From a bacterium (GTDB lineage: Bacteria > Electryoneota > JAOADG01), in assembly GCA_026417415.1 (NCBI GenBank), contig JAOADG010000008.1, forward strand, positions 829,612-893,611: a DNA stretch of 64,000 bases, given 5' to 3'. The notes beneath the pieces are model-generated. The model was not told where the DNA came from and did not search any database. It saw nothing but the letters and a program-made list of their open reading frames with translations. This document shows positions 44,746 to 53,941 of this stretch, piece by piece. Position 1 is the stretch's first letter, and every line of letters begins with the position of its first letter. A program made the position numbers and the translations under genes.

Positions 44746-44957
44746 TTTGTTTTTTCGCTTTTGGGAGCACTTTTAACAAAGATAATACCAAGAATGTACA
44801 ATACTAAACCAACCCAATAAACAAAAAATAAAACAGAAAAGATAAAACGTATTAAGATAACGTTTAGACCAGTATATTCTGCTAACCCACCACAAACACC
44901 AAATAATACACGATCATTTCTACTTCGATACAATTTTTTTGGTAATGTAATATTCAT
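44742..44957 (-). CDS. PspC domain membrane protein
   Basis: Small phage-shock-protein-C-type protein, 71 aa. It has the characteristic LYRSRNDRVLFGVCGGLAEYTG followed by one strong membrane helix (about 33-62) and a basic tail (fragments: GVCGGLAEYTGLN). PspC proteins sense or anchor envelope-stress responses. The start overlaps the greA stop by 4 bases. No pspA is in view. Confidence 0.9.
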   Translation of the reverse strand: MNITLPKKLYRSRNDRVLFGVCGGLAEYTGLNVILIRFIFSVLFFVYWVGLVLYILGIIFVKSAPKSEKTK

Positions 44958-45433
44958 TTGCCTATCTCAATAATTTTGTAATGAACAATTCCTGCAGGTA
45001 CTTCAACTTCTACTTCATCACCAACTTTTTTCCCAAGAAGAGCTTTTCCTACTGGTGAAGTAGAAGAAATCTTTCCCGCACGCGGATCAGCTTCTTCAGG
45101 TGATACAATTTTATATGTCATCCTTTTCTTGGTTTTGGTATTTTCAATCACGATAGTGTTTAATAACCCTACTTGATCTGTCTGAATAGAATTTTCATCA
45201 ATGAGTACCACACGACTTAGTAACTTTTGGATACGACTGATTTGCATATCAATTTGTGTTAATCCTTCACGTGCGGCTGAGTATTCTGCATTTTCAGATA
45301 AATCACCTTTTTCTCTTGCTTCTTGTAAACTCATTAACATATCTGGACGTTGGATTTCAAGCAATTCGTATAATTCACGTTCCAGTTTCTTTACACCTTC
45401 CAAACTCATATGAATTGGATGATTATCGCTCAT
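44954..45433 (-). CDS. greA: Transcription elongation factor GreA
   Basis: Rescues backtracked RNA polymerase by stimulating transcript cleavage. 159 aa. The N-terminal coiled coil has the tip acidic residues in EKGDLSENAEYSAAREGL; the C-terminal FKBP-like domain has YKIVSPEEADP and SPVGKALLGKKVGDEVEV (fragments). Length is normal. Confidence 0.96.
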   Translation of the reverse strand: MSDNHPIHMSLEGVKKLERELYELLEIQRPDMLMSLQEAREKGDLSENAEYSAAREGLTQIDMQISRIQKLLSRVVLIDENSIQTDQVGLLNTIVIENTKTKKRMTYKIVSPEEADPRAGKISSTSPVGKALLGKKVGDEVEVEVPAGIVHYKIIEIGK

Positions 45434-45439
45434 ATTCCC

Positions 45440-46933
45440 TCATTCGTAAATAGATTGGACATAATTTACTATTCCCTTTGCTATTGCTTCTGCCTGTAAG
45501 TTTAAAAAAGAAGGACTTTTCAACAATCTCTCATGATCTGGACGAATAATAAAAGTCGCTTCAGTTAATATTGAAAGAGCACCGGTAAAACGTGTCACAG
45601 CGAAATCACCAACATACAACCCTTCATCACTTAAAGCAAGTTCCTTAATTAAACTTTTATGAATATGATTTCCTAAAGGTTTAGCAAATGTATGAAAGTA
45701 ATACGTAGTTGAGCCATTATACATCCAAGGGTTTTGATTATCTGGTACAGCATTTTGATGGATTGAAACCAACATGTGTGCATTCGTACGTTCAGCAATT
45801 TGAACTCGTTCAGATAAAGTCAGCGTAGTATCGTTTTCTCTAGTTTGAACTACTTCTGCTCCTAAATGAATTAATTTTCTCTTCAGTAAATTTGCAACCT
45901 TTAAGTTAACATTTTTTTCACTTATCCAAGTAGGTCCGATGGCACCATATTGTTCTCCACCGTGACCTGGATCAATGCAAATTTTCCATCCTCTTAAAGG
46001 ATAATTAGGAATTGTATCAACTTTATTCTTTGGCGAAAATCTAAGTGTCAAGATTAAAAGATTGGAATCTACTTTTGCATGATAACCAATCCATTTTGTT
46101 TGATCTCGGATGGTAAAGCAGAATTGATTTGTTGTTGGACTTTGTCTTAAGGTAACATTAAGCCAACTCAACCCTTGAATTTGATTATTTGTTTCTAAAT
46201 AGGTAGAATAAAAATTCAAATAAAATTGATTGAAATGAATAGAATCTGAATAAAGGTAAAATAAGGGTAAACTGGTTATCTGAAATTTTAAGTACAAGTT
46301 GGATTGTGTTGAATCAAAATAAAGTTCTAAAAATTGTATTCTGAATTGTTCTGGGGTTTCTATTCTTTGGGTATTATCCTTATGAAACCATAAAATCGCT
46401 TGCGGGTAAGTTTTAGTTGCATAATAGTTACCACTGGTTTGAAACACTTCTAATACAGTTCCATCCATGGGTAATATCACATTTTGTCCACCAGGATCTA
46501 ATTGCAAACGGGCGTTATTTTTGGTTTTGACCCAAATTGGAATTTTCAATTGATTGACAGCACTTGAAGGTCGTTCTGCAATTGACCTTTTAACTGGTAA
46601 TTTTAGATGAACCGTATCGTTTTGATAAATTGCTTGAATATGCCAAGTAAAGTCCTTCTTCGAAGACGGGCATTTAAGCCAAGCTAACCAACCTCCTCCT
46701 GAGTCAATGTTTATAGGTGTGCCATTAATAAAGAGCTTTGTTTCTTTGGGCGAAATAACATTTCCTAAAAGAAATGTCGAATCTATTCCTTTTTCTAAAT
46801 GATAATAACCTTTTTCATCTTTATCACGAGGATAAACAACTTCAACGATAGCGCCTGTAGGAGCAGACGGATATTGCTGTGCAAAAAGATTGATAAAAAA
46901 TAAATTACAAATGATTAGGACGACGTAGAGCAC
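45440..46933 (-). CDS. N-acetylmuramoyl-L-alanine amidase
   Basis: Zinc amidase that cuts the stem peptide from peptidoglycan. 497 aa with a signal peptide (about residues 1-19, ending LFAQ). Several beta domains precede the catalytic Amidase_3 domain (about 315-497): CIDPGHGGEQYGA, Glu in ISEKNVNL, VSIHQNAV, and TEATFI. The start is GTG, 19 bases inside the end of coaX. It acts in the periplasm, probably in cell separation. Confidence 0.92.
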   Translation of the reverse strand: MLYVVLIICNLFFINLFAQQYPSAPTGAIVEVVYPRDKDEKGYYHLEKGIDSTFLLGNVISPKETKLFINGTPINIDSGGGWLAWLKCPSSKKDFTWHIQAIYQNDTVHLKLPVKRSIAERPSSAVNQLKIPIWVKTKNNARLQLDPGGQNVILPMDGTVLEVFQTSGNYYATKTYPQAILWFHKDNTQRIETPEQFRIQFLELYFDSTQSNLYLKFQITSLPLFYLYSDSIHFNQFYLNFYSTYLETNNQIQGLSWLNVTLRQSPTTNQFCFTIRDQTKWIGYHAKVDSNLLILTLRFSPKNKVDTIPNYPLRGWKICIDPGHGGEQYGAIGPTWISEKNVNLKVANLLKRKLIHLGAEVVQTRENDTTLTLSERVQIAERTNAHMLVSIHQNAVPDNQNPWMYNGSTTYYFHTFAKPLGNHIHKSLIKELALSDEGLYVGDFAVTRFTGALSILTEATFIIRPDHERLLKSPSFLNLQAEAIAKGIVNYVQSIYE

Positions 46934-47682
46934 AACCGATGAATCCCGTTTAGAACTAAATTCGGAACATAGTATGGATTAAATTGAAATCGGTTATTAA
47001 AAAATCTTGCATTACCACCAGTTAAAAAAATCTCATATCTTGTATTCTTTTTTTCTGTCAAACTTAGTATTAGTTGTTCTATAGTAAACAATTGCGAATG
47101 AAAAACACCACTAAACAAATTTTGTTCAGTTGTATTGCCAATGAGTTCTTTAGGCGGTTCAAATTCTGTTGCAACGTTTATTTGAGCTGTTTTGTTTTTT
47201 AGTTCACTAAGAGAAATTTCAATTCCAGGAAAAATTACACCACCTTCAAACTCATATTTTTCATTTAGCACATTTATCGTGGTAGCAGTTCCCATATCAA
47301 TGGTAATGAGAGGTGGAGAAACTAAAAATGATGCCTCATATACTCCAAGCAGTCGATCGATACCCAAAGAAGATGGCGGAAGGTAACCAATCAATATACG
47401 ATGTATTAGATCGTGGGTAATCTTTGTAATGTTAAGGTTTCCGTTAAAGTAACTTTGAATGAGTTGAATGATATGCGTGTTAAATTGAGGAACTACGGAA
47501 GCAATACCGACTGATACTTTTTTTTCAAAGTTCCAAACTTGACCTATATGGTTTTTAATTAACTCAACACATTCTTTGGTAAAATTCTTTGAATGCGAAA
47601 AAGTATAAGTGCTAACTGGTTCGTGATCTGTATAGTATCCAAATTTTATCGTACTATTTCCAATAGAAATGGCAACGAACAT
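46915..47682 (-). CDS. coaX: Type III pantothenate kinase, with altered first Asp
   Basis: First step of coenzyme A synthesis. 255 aa, ASKHA fold: ASVVPQFN, GIDRLLG (Asp109), ITIDMGTATT (Asp129), FEGGVIFPG and LTGGNA. These identify the family. The usual N-terminal metal Asp in DxGNT is Ser here (AISIGNST, Ser6, codon TCT), and the later Asp of TTxD is Asn137. Thus two of the usual acidic positions differ, which may weaken or change activity. It lies 2 bases after birA and overlaps the amidase gene by 19 bases. Confidence 0.88.
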   Translation of the reverse strand: MFVAISIGNSTIKFGYYTDHEPVSTYTFSHSKNFTKECVELIKNHIGQVWNFEKKVSVGIASVVPQFNTHIIQLIQSYFNGNLNITKITHDLIHRILIGYLPPSSLGIDRLLGVYEASFLVSPPLITIDMGTATTINVLNEKYEFEGGVIFPGIEISLSELKNKTAQINVATEFEPPKELIGNTTEQNLFSGVFHSQLFTIEQLILSLTEKKNTRYEIFLTGGNARFFNNRFQFNPYYVPNLVLNGIHRLCSTSS

Positions 47683-47684
47683 CT

Positions 47685-48515
47685 TTAAGTTTCAATAATT
47701 CCATTAGAAATGTAATGTTTGGAACCGTCTTCAACTTGAATTACAATTTCACCCGAAGTTGTCAAACCTACAAACTTCCCTTTAATTTCTGATTTATCCT
47801 TAACAACTGTATCTTTACCTATTGTAGGACCCCATCTTAGCCAATTAGAAAGTAAAAGCTCAATTGGTTGTTCTAAATGAAGCCACATTTTTTCAATCAC
47901 TTGAATAAAATGTAGCGTGAATTGTTGTACATCCCATTGCTCATTGGTTACCATACGAATAGAAGTTGCTTGATTTTGTAATTCAACAGGGAAATCATGT
48001 TTTATTTGATTTAAATTTATTCCAACACCCATAACAAATCCTAAGGGAGTTGAACCGTTAAATATGCTATTCATTAAAATACCAGCAACTTTCTTTCCGT
48101 CTAACAAAACATCATTAGGCCACTTTATACTCAAACGACTAGTAAAATTTACTGGAACAGAATTTAGTATGATTCCAGCTTCACGTATTGCCCGAATGAC
48201 TACCAATCCTGCCCATAAGGTCAACAATTGATATCTATCTTCAAATTTTGGTGGTGGTAATGTGACAGATAAATACATTCCAAGATTGTAGGGTGACCAA
48301 AATGATTTTCCTAAACGGCCTAATCCAGAATTTTGTTTACAAGCAGTGACTACTGCACCGATACATCCATTCTTTAATAATTCTATAGCACGTAGCTGTG
48401 TCGAATCAATTTCTTGATAATGTTCCCAACTGATTCCAATCCAGTGTTTTTCTGGATCTTCTAACACTATTTCAGATAGATTTGGATTACTGATTGTAGT
48501 TTTTTTTTGCACCAT
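47685..48515 (-). CDS. birA: Biotin--[acetyl-CoA-carboxylase] ligase
   Basis: Attaches biotin to carrier proteins. 276 aa, no N-terminal DNA-binding domain, so enzyme only. Seen are the biotin/AMP loop SGLGRLGKSFWSP, KWPNDVLLDGKKVAGIL and GVGINLNQ, and a small C-terminal SH3-like domain. I place the start at ATG 48515, 9 bases after GGAG; an in-frame TTG lies 5 codons upstream. It is 29 bases after the biotin-carrier gene, and the two carriers in this window are obvious substrates. Confidence 0.93.
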   Translation of the reverse strand: MVQKKTTISNPNLSEIVLEDPEKHWIGISWEHYQEIDSTQLRAIELLKNGCIGAVVTACKQNSGLGRLGKSFWSPYNLGMYLSVTLPPPKFEDRYQLLTLWAGLVVIRAIREAGIILNSVPVNFTSRLSIKWPNDVLLDGKKVAGILMNSIFNGSTPLGFVMGVGINLNQIKHDFPVELQNQATSIRMVTNEQWDVQQFTLHFIQVIEKMWLHLEQPIELLLSNWLRWGPTIGKDTVVKDKSEIKGKFVGLTTSGEIVIQVEDGSKHYISNGIIET

Positions 48516-48544
48516 ATTCTTAAGCTCCAATTTGTCCGAAAAAA

Positions 48545-49072
48545 CTACTCTGACATTAAAGTGACCAAAAGTGCGCCCTTTTCAACAGATGTTTGTTCTG
48601 GAATATGTATTTTTTTTATAGTGCCCGTAACATTACTTCTTAATTCATTTTCCATTTTCATTGCGGAAAGAATTGCTAACGGTTCACCAAGGTTTATTTT
48701 CTCTCCTTCTTGTTTAAGAAATTTCATTAACAGACCAGGCATAGGCGCAACGTAATGGACTTCTTCCATTTTAGAACTCTGCTTTACAAAATCAAGAAGT
48801 TTTTTACTTTTTTCATCTTGAATTTTACATTCAAAATTCCAACCTTCGGATTGAATAAAAATATGTTTTGACTGTGGATTGATGAAAAGTTTATGTCTTT
48901 TACCATTGATTGACAATTGCCATATTTCTCTATCAGATGTTGGAATCAATTTTGCAGTATAAACTTGATCATGCATACGAATTAAAAATTGATCATGTTC
49001 GGAACACAGTAACTCTAATTCATTTTCAACACCATCTATCTCTAAATAAAATTTTTCCCAATTCTCTTGCAC
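48545..49072 (-). CDS. Biotin carboxyl carrier protein, second copy
   Basis: 175 aa. The N-terminal beta-rich part (about 1-95) resembles the BT linker domain; the C-terminal biotinyl domain carries biotin Lys in SAMKMEN. Ser replaces the usual Glu two before Met, a known variant in pyruvate and some acyl-CoA carboxylases. The start is GTG with GGAG 8 bases upstream. It follows the second biotin carboxylase by 1 base and precedes birA. No carboxyltransferase is adjacent, so its acyl-CoA substrate is unknown. Confidence 0.9.
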   Translation of the reverse strand: MQENWEKFYLEIDGVENELELLCSEHDQFLIRMHDQVYTAKLIPTSDREIWQLSINGKRHKLFINPQSKHIFIQSEGWNFECKIQDEKSKKLLDFVKQSSKMEEVHYVAPMPGLLMKFLKQEGEKINLGEPLAILSAMKMENELRSNVTGTIKKIHIPEQTSVEKGALLVTLMSE

Positions 49073-49073
49073 G

Positions 49074-50597
49074 TTAATTTCTCCTTAAACCTTCCATTCG
49101 ACCATATAGTTTCCAAGATGAATTTGGTTTTCTATTATCTGTATTTATGGAATCCTGAATTCTATGCGTAGAATGATTTTTTTGAATTTGATTAAAAATA
49201 ACTGTTGCAATGAGTACTTTTTCCAATTCAGTTTTTCTTGCATTGGAAAGATTATCATGCGAAAAATGCTTTTCAATAAATCCCGTATTGTAGTTGCCTG
49301 AAAGAAACTCTGAATTTGTTAATGCACTTATAAAAAAGGGTATAGTGGTACTTACCCCTACAATTTTATATTCGTTTAATGCACGTAACATTCGGTTAAT
49401 TGCAGTTTCACGATTTTCTCCATAGGTAATCAATTTTGCTAGAAGAGAATCATAGTAAATAGAAATTTCATCGTTTTTTTCAAATCCACGATCATCGCGT
49501 ATTCCGGGACCAGCAGGAGTATGCAATGAATGAATTATTCCTGACGACGGTAAAAAATTATTCATTGGATCCTCTGCACAAATTCTACACTCAATTGCCC
49601 AACCACGCGGTTGAACATCTTGTTGTTTGATTTGTAGTGGCTCACCAGCAGCAATTTTAATCTGTTGGTGTACGATATCTATTCCAGTAACCCATTCAGT
49701 AACAGGATGCTCAACTTGCAATCGGGTATTCATTTCCAAAAAGTAAAAATTTTGATTTTCATCTACTAAAAATTCTACCGTTCCTGCATTAATATAATTG
49801 GCAGATTTTGCCGCGATTACAGCAGCTTCACATATTTTTTTACGAACATCATCCCTTAGAAAAGGTGATGGTGATTCTTCTATTAGTTTTTGATGCCTTC
49901 GCTGTACTGAACACTCTCTTTCACCTAAATGGATCGTATTTCCGTATCTATCTGCTAACACTTGGACTTCTATGTGATGTGGATTATGAATAAATTTTTC
50001 AATGTAAACTTCATTTGAATGAAACGCTGCTAATGATTCACGCATTGCTGCAGCAAGAGAAGTTTCCAATTCACCTTCATGAAACACTTTTCTCATTCCT
50101 TTTCCACCACCACCATGTGCTGCTTTAATTAACACTGGAAATCCAATATCTCTTGCTATTTGAAGTGCTTGTTGAAAATCTGAAACAGGTTCTTCAAGTC
50201 CCGGAGCAACTGGCACACCTGCAGCTTTCATCAGTTTTCTTGCTGAAGTTTTTGAACCCATAGCTTCTATTGATTCTGCAGTAGGTCCTATAAAAACTAA
50301 TCCAGCATCAGTAACCGCTCGCGCAAAATCACTTTTTTCCGATAAAAAACCATAACCAGGATGTATTGCTTCTGCACCTGTATCTAATGCAGCTTGGATT
50401 ATTTTTTCTTTCACTAAGTAAGATGAAGTAGAAGGAGCTTCTCCTATAAAAACACTCTCATCCGCATAAAAACGGTGCTGTGCACTTTTATCTGCAGCAC
50501 TATAAACAGCAACAGTTTGGATGCCCAATTCGCGACAAGCTCGCATGACACGAATGGCAATTTCACCTCGATTGGCAATCAATATTTTCTTAAACAA
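49074..50597 (-). CDS. Biotin carboxylase, second copy
   Basis: 507 aa ATP-grasp enzyme: ILIANRGEIAIRVMRA at the start, HPGYGFLSEKSDFA, KAAHGGGGKGMR, ERECSVQRRHQK, and FLEMNTRLQVEHPVTE. It is a paralogue of the 23241 enzyme, with the canonical GEIA. The start is TTG with AAGGAG 5 bases upstream. It lies 2 bases after hutU. With the next gene it makes a carboxylase lacking a local carboxyltransferase; acetyl- or propionyl-CoA are likely acceptors. Confidence 0.93.
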   Translation of the reverse strand: MFKKILIANRGEIAIRVMRACRELGIQTVAVYSAADKSAQHRFYADESVFIGEAPSTSSYLVKEKIIQAALDTGAEAIHPGYGFLSEKSDFARAVTDAGLVFIGPTAESIEAMGSKTSARKLMKAAGVPVAPGLEEPVSDFQQALQIARDIGFPVLIKAAHGGGGKGMRKVFHEGELETSLAAAMRESLAAFHSNEVYIEKFIHNPHHIEVQVLADRYGNTIHLGERECSVQRRHQKLIEESPSPFLRDDVRKKICEAAVIAAKSANYINAGTVEFLVDENQNFYFLEMNTRLQVEHPVTEWVTGIDIVHQQIKIAAGEPLQIKQQDVQPRGWAIECRICAEDPMNNFLPSSGIIHSLHTPAGPGIRDDRGFEKNDEISIYYDSLLAKLITYGENRETAINRMLRALNEYKIVGVSTTIPFFISALTNSEFLSGNYNTGFIEKHFSHDNLSNARKTELEKVLIATVIFNQIQKNHSTHRIQDSINTDNRKPNSSWKLYGRMEGLRRN

Positions 50598-50599
50598 AT

Positions 50600-52270
50600 T
50601 TACTCCTTTGAATTTTGTAACATTGGTATTTTAATGTGGTTTCTTTTAGCACAATCAATTGCTTCCTCATAACCAGCATCAGCATGACGAAGCACCCCCA
50701 TCAAAGGATCATTGGTTAAAACTCTTTCTATTCTTCGTGCAGCTTCTTTAGTCCCATCAGCCACAATGACTTGTCCCGCGTGTTGACTGAACCCCATTCC
50801 TACACCCCCACCGTGATGGAAACTTACCCACGAAGCACCAGACGCAGTATTCACTAATGCGTTCAAAATTGCCCAATCGGAAACAGCATCACTACCGTCT
50901 TTCATTTTTTCTGTTTCTCGAAATGGAGAAGCAACACTCCCACAATCAAGGTGATCTCTACCAATCACAATAGGTGCTTTCACTTTATGGTTTGCCACCA
51001 ATTCATTAAATGCTAGTCCTGCTAAATGTCGTTCTCCATATCCTAACCAACAAATTCGGGCAGGCAGGCCTTGATAAGCAACTCGTTGCTCAGCAAGTTG
51101 TAACCAGTGCAATAAACTTCTATTCTCTGGAAATAAATCCGCAACCACTTGATCTGTTATAGCTATATCATTTGGATCACCTGATAATGCTACCCACCGA
51201 AAGGGTCCTTTTCCTTCACAAAACAGCGGTCTTATATAAGCAGGAACAAAACCAGGATATTCAAAAGCACGTTCAAAACCGGCTTGATATGCTTTTGCAC
51301 GTAGATTGTTCCCATAATCAAATGCTATCGCTCCTTTATCTTTTAAAGCAACAATCGCAGCACAATGTTCAGCCATAGCGCGCAAAGCTTCTTTTTTATA
51401 TTTTTCTGGATTTTTTTTACGAAGTTCCAATGCTTCTTGGAGAGTGTAACGATTGGGGATGTAACCTTCTAATTCATCATGTGCACTAGTTTGATCGGTA
51501 ATTACATCTGGTATCCATCCTTTCTTCACCAATTCTGGGATAATATCAGCAGCATTGGCACATAATCCAATTGAAATACTTTGGTTGTCTTGTAACGCAC
51601 GCTGAATACGATTGTAAGCATCTTCTAATGACGTTGCTACTTCATCTAAGTATTTGGTCGCTAATCTACGTTCTATTCTTGCTGGATCAACTTCAATACA
51701 TAAAGCAATTCCATTGTTCATTGTAATGGCAAGTGGTTGTGCTCCTCCCATTCCACCCAAACCAGCTGTGACAACCCATTTCCCTCTTAAATCGGAATGA
51801 AAATGTGATTTGGCTAACGCAGCAAAAGTTTCATAGGTCCCTTGTAAAATTCCTTGTGTACCGATGTAAATCCATGACCCTGCAGTCATTTGGCCATACA
51901 TCATCAATCCTAATTTTTCTAACTGATCAAAATGTTCCCAATTTGCCCAATTCGGTACAAGATTAGAATTTGCTATTAGTACACGAGGCGCATCAGAATG
52001 CGTTTGAACAACCCCTACGGGTTTACCGGATTGGATAAGTAAGGTTTGGTTATCATTCAATTCAATCAGTTCGTTGACGATTGCTTGAAGTGCTTCCTTT
52101 GATCTTGCCGCTTTTCCACGTCCACCATATACAATTAAATCTTCCGGTTTTTCAGCAACTTCAGAATCAAGATTGTTTAACAACATCCGAATAGCAGCTT
52201 CTTGTATCCAACCTTTAGCAATTCGGTTTGTTCCACGAAGCGCACGATAAGGGTATTTTACAGGAAACAT
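50600..52270 (-). CDS. hutU: Urocanate hydratase
   Basis: NAD-dependent conversion of urocanate to imidazolone propionate in histidine breakdown. At 556 aa it is full length. Seen are [11 protein letters not shown], the NAD loop [26 protein letters not shown], the Cys-containing [13 protein letters not shown], and [15 protein letters not shown]. No other hut gene is in the window. It seems to open the operon after the rplQ terminator. Confidence 0.97.
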   Translation of the reverse strand: MFPVKYPYRALRGTNRIAKGWIQEAAIRMLLNNLDSEVAEKPEDLIVYGGRGKAARSKEALQAIVNELIELNDNQTLLIQSGKPVGVVQTHSDAPRVLIANSNLVPNWANWEHFDQLEKLGLMMYGQMTAGSWIYIGTQGILQGTYETFAALAKSHFHSDLRGKWVVTAGLGGMGGAQPLAITMNNGIALCIEVDPARIERRLATKYLDEVATSLEDAYNRIQRALQDNQSISIGLCANAADIIPELVKKGWIPDVITDQTSAHDELEGYIPNRYTLQEALELRKKNPEKYKKEALRAMAEHCAAIVALKDKGAIAFDYGNNLRAKAYQAGFERAFEYPGFVPAYIRPLFCEGKGPFRWVALSGDPNDIAITDQVVADLFPENRSLLHWLQLAEQRVAYQGLPARICWLGYGERHLAGLAFNELVANHKVKAPIVIGRDHLDCGSVASPFRETEKMKDGSDAVSDWAILNALVNTASGASWVSFHHGGGVGMGFSQHAGQVIVADGTKEAARRIERVLTNDPLMGVLRHADAGYEEAIDCAKRNHIKIPMLQNSKE

Positions 52271-52302
52271 TTTATACCTTTATGAATTGATTGTCAAAAT
52301 AT

Positions 52303-52331
52303 AGAAAAACAGCCCAATGGGCTGTTTTTCT
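52303..52331 (-). terminator. Palindromic terminator after rplQ
   Basis: A 14-base perfect inverted repeat (52303-52316 with 52318-52331) around a single A, with a GC-rich core GCCC/GGGC and flanking A- and T-runs that make it work on either strand. It lies 19 bases after the rplQ stop and ends the ribosomal run before hutU. Confidence 0.93.
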
Positions 52332-52349
52332 AAGAGTTATTTTAAGATA

Positions 52350-52919
52350 TTATTTTTCTTTAGAAGAAGTTTTCTTTGCTTTTTTAGCACCTGGATGCCA
52401 CTTTCCTGCTTTCCATCTTGTTTTCATTAATTTTTCAATTGGTGATGTATTTTCTAAAGCAAGTTTATCCACTTTAGATCTTGCCATTTCTGGTTTTTTC
52501 TCTTCTTTTTTTATTTTCTCTTTCGTACTTACTCTTTCTTCTGCAGCTTTTAGCACTTCTTCTTCAAAACCTACCAATTCAACAATCGCCATTGGTGCAG
52601 CATCACCTTTACGATTACCCAATTTGATGATACGGGTATATCCTCCATTTCTTCCTATGTACTTTGGTGCAATTTCTTCAAATAAATATTTCACGAAGTA
52701 TTTATTATGGACTTTAGAAAACACAATTCTTTTTGCATGAATCGTATTTTCTTTCGCTTTGGTGATGATTCTTTCGGCAAAACTTCGTAGTGCTTTTGCT
52801 TTGGCTAATGTAGTTTCAATTCTTTTTCTTTCAATTAAAGCAAAGGTTAAATTCGCTAAAAGCGCTTTTCTATGTGCTTTTGAGCGATTCAAATAGATTT
52901 TACTACTTAAATGTCTCAT
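52350..52919 (-). CDS. rplQ: Ribosomal protein bL17
   Basis: Large-subunit protein by the exit tunnel. 189 aa: the L17 core (RKALLANLTFALIERKRIETTLAKAKALR, shown as RKALLANL and IETTLAKAKALR) plus a Lys/Glu/Ala-rich C-terminal extension of about 70 aa not present in E. coli (127 aa). Such tails occur in Bacteroidota and relatives. Last gene of the ribosomal run. Confidence 0.96.
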   Translation of the reverse strand: MRHLSSKIYLNRSKAHRKALLANLTFALIERKRIETTLAKAKALRSFAERIITKAKENTIHAKRIVFSKVHNKYFVKYLFEEIAPKYIGRNGGYTRIIKLGNRKGDAAPMAIVELVGFEEEVLKAAEERVSTKEKIKKEEKKPEMARSKVDKLALENTSPIEKLMKTRWKAGKWHPGAKKAKKTSSKEK

Positions 52920-52927
52920 TTTACAAC

Positions 52928-53914
52928 CTATCGTATCCTATATTCTGGTAAATATTTTTCTACTTCCATTCCGAAATCTAATCCGTCTTTAGCAAGTATT
53001 GCTCTTAACTCTTCAAGGGTTTTCCTACCAAAGTTCCGGGCACGTAAAAGATCTTCCTCGTCACGACGGACTAAATCTGCAATGGTCCGTATTCTCATCT
53101 CTTTTAAACAATTTGCAGCCCGAATAGGCATTTCAAGTACTTCAATGGGCTTTTTCAGTATTTTTCGAATTCTAAGGGTTTCATCATCAAAATCTGAATC
53201 ATCTGGGGTAACAGAAACATCAAAAGTGATAAATAATCTCAAATGATCCATCAACATTTGGGATGCAAGTGAAACAGCATCATCTGGTGTTATTGAACCA
53301 TCGGTAGTTACTTCTAAGATCAATCGATCGTAATCTGTTCTTTGCCCAACACGTGTCTGTTCTACCCTAAAAACAACATTTTTTACGGGTGTAAAAATAC
53401 TATCAATAGGTATCATTCCAATAGGAGTATCAGGTAGTCGATTTTCTTCTGCTGGTACATATCCACGACCTTGTCTTACGATAACTTCCATATTGAATTT
53501 TGCTTTATCATTTAAGGTTGCAATATGAAGTTCGGGATTTAAAACTTCAAAATCAGTAGTATTTTTTTGAATATCACCAGCAGTGAAAATACCCGGTCCT
53601 CGTAACGAAAGTTCAACTTTATCAGGTTTTCTATTTAACAACTTAAATCGTACCAGTTTTAAGTTAAGTACAATTTCAGCAATATCTTCCGTTACACCAG
53701 GTATTGTTGAAAATTCATGCAATACACCATCTATTCGTATAGCAGTAATTGCTGCACCCGGAATAGAGGATATTAACATTCGTCGCAATGCGTTTCCTAA
53801 AGTTACTCCATAACCTCGTTCTAATGGTTGCACGATAAAACGACCAAAGGTAGATGAATATGAAGATTCATCCAGTTCAATCGCTTCAGGCATTACCAAA
53901 CCAGGTCCGTTCAT
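52928..53914 (-). CDS. rpoA: RNA polymerase alpha subunit
   Basis: 328 aa. The N-terminal domain has FIVQPLERGYGVTLGNALRR (cut at 20) and ITAIRIDGVLHEFSTIPG; the C-terminal domain, joined by a linker, has the helix-hairpin-helix ARNFGRKTLEELRAIL that binds UP elements and activators. Standard place between rpsD and rplQ. Confidence 0.98.
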   Translation of the reverse strand: MNGPGLVMPEAIELDESSYSSTFGRFIVQPLERGYGVTLGNALRRMLISSIPGAAITAIRIDGVLHEFSTIPGVTEDIAEIVLNLKLVRFKLLNRKPDKVELSLRGPGIFTAGDIQKNTTDFEVLNPELHIATLNDKAKFNMEVIVRQGRGYVPAEENRLPDTPIGMIPIDSIFTPVKNVVFRVEQTRVGQRTDYDRLILEVTTDGSITPDDAVSLASQMLMDHLRLFITFDVSVTPDDSDFDDETLRIRKILKKPIEVLEMPIRAANCLKEMRIRTIADLVRRDEEDLLRARNFGRKTLEELRAILAKDGLDFGMEVEKYLPEYRIR

Positions 53915-53941
53915 TTATCCCTCATTTTAATTTGAATGTGA

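Noticed and set aside
52271-52302. TTGACA on the minus strand before hutU as a -35 element
   Set aside because: The only TATAAA downstream lies 15 bases away and immediately before the ATG, which would place transcription start inside the coding region.
52291-52740. Plus-strand open frame opposite rplQ, beginning inside the terminator palindrome
   Set aside because: Antisense to a certain ribosomal protein gene; the Phe/Ser-rich product is typical of reading Lys/Glu-rich DNA backwards.
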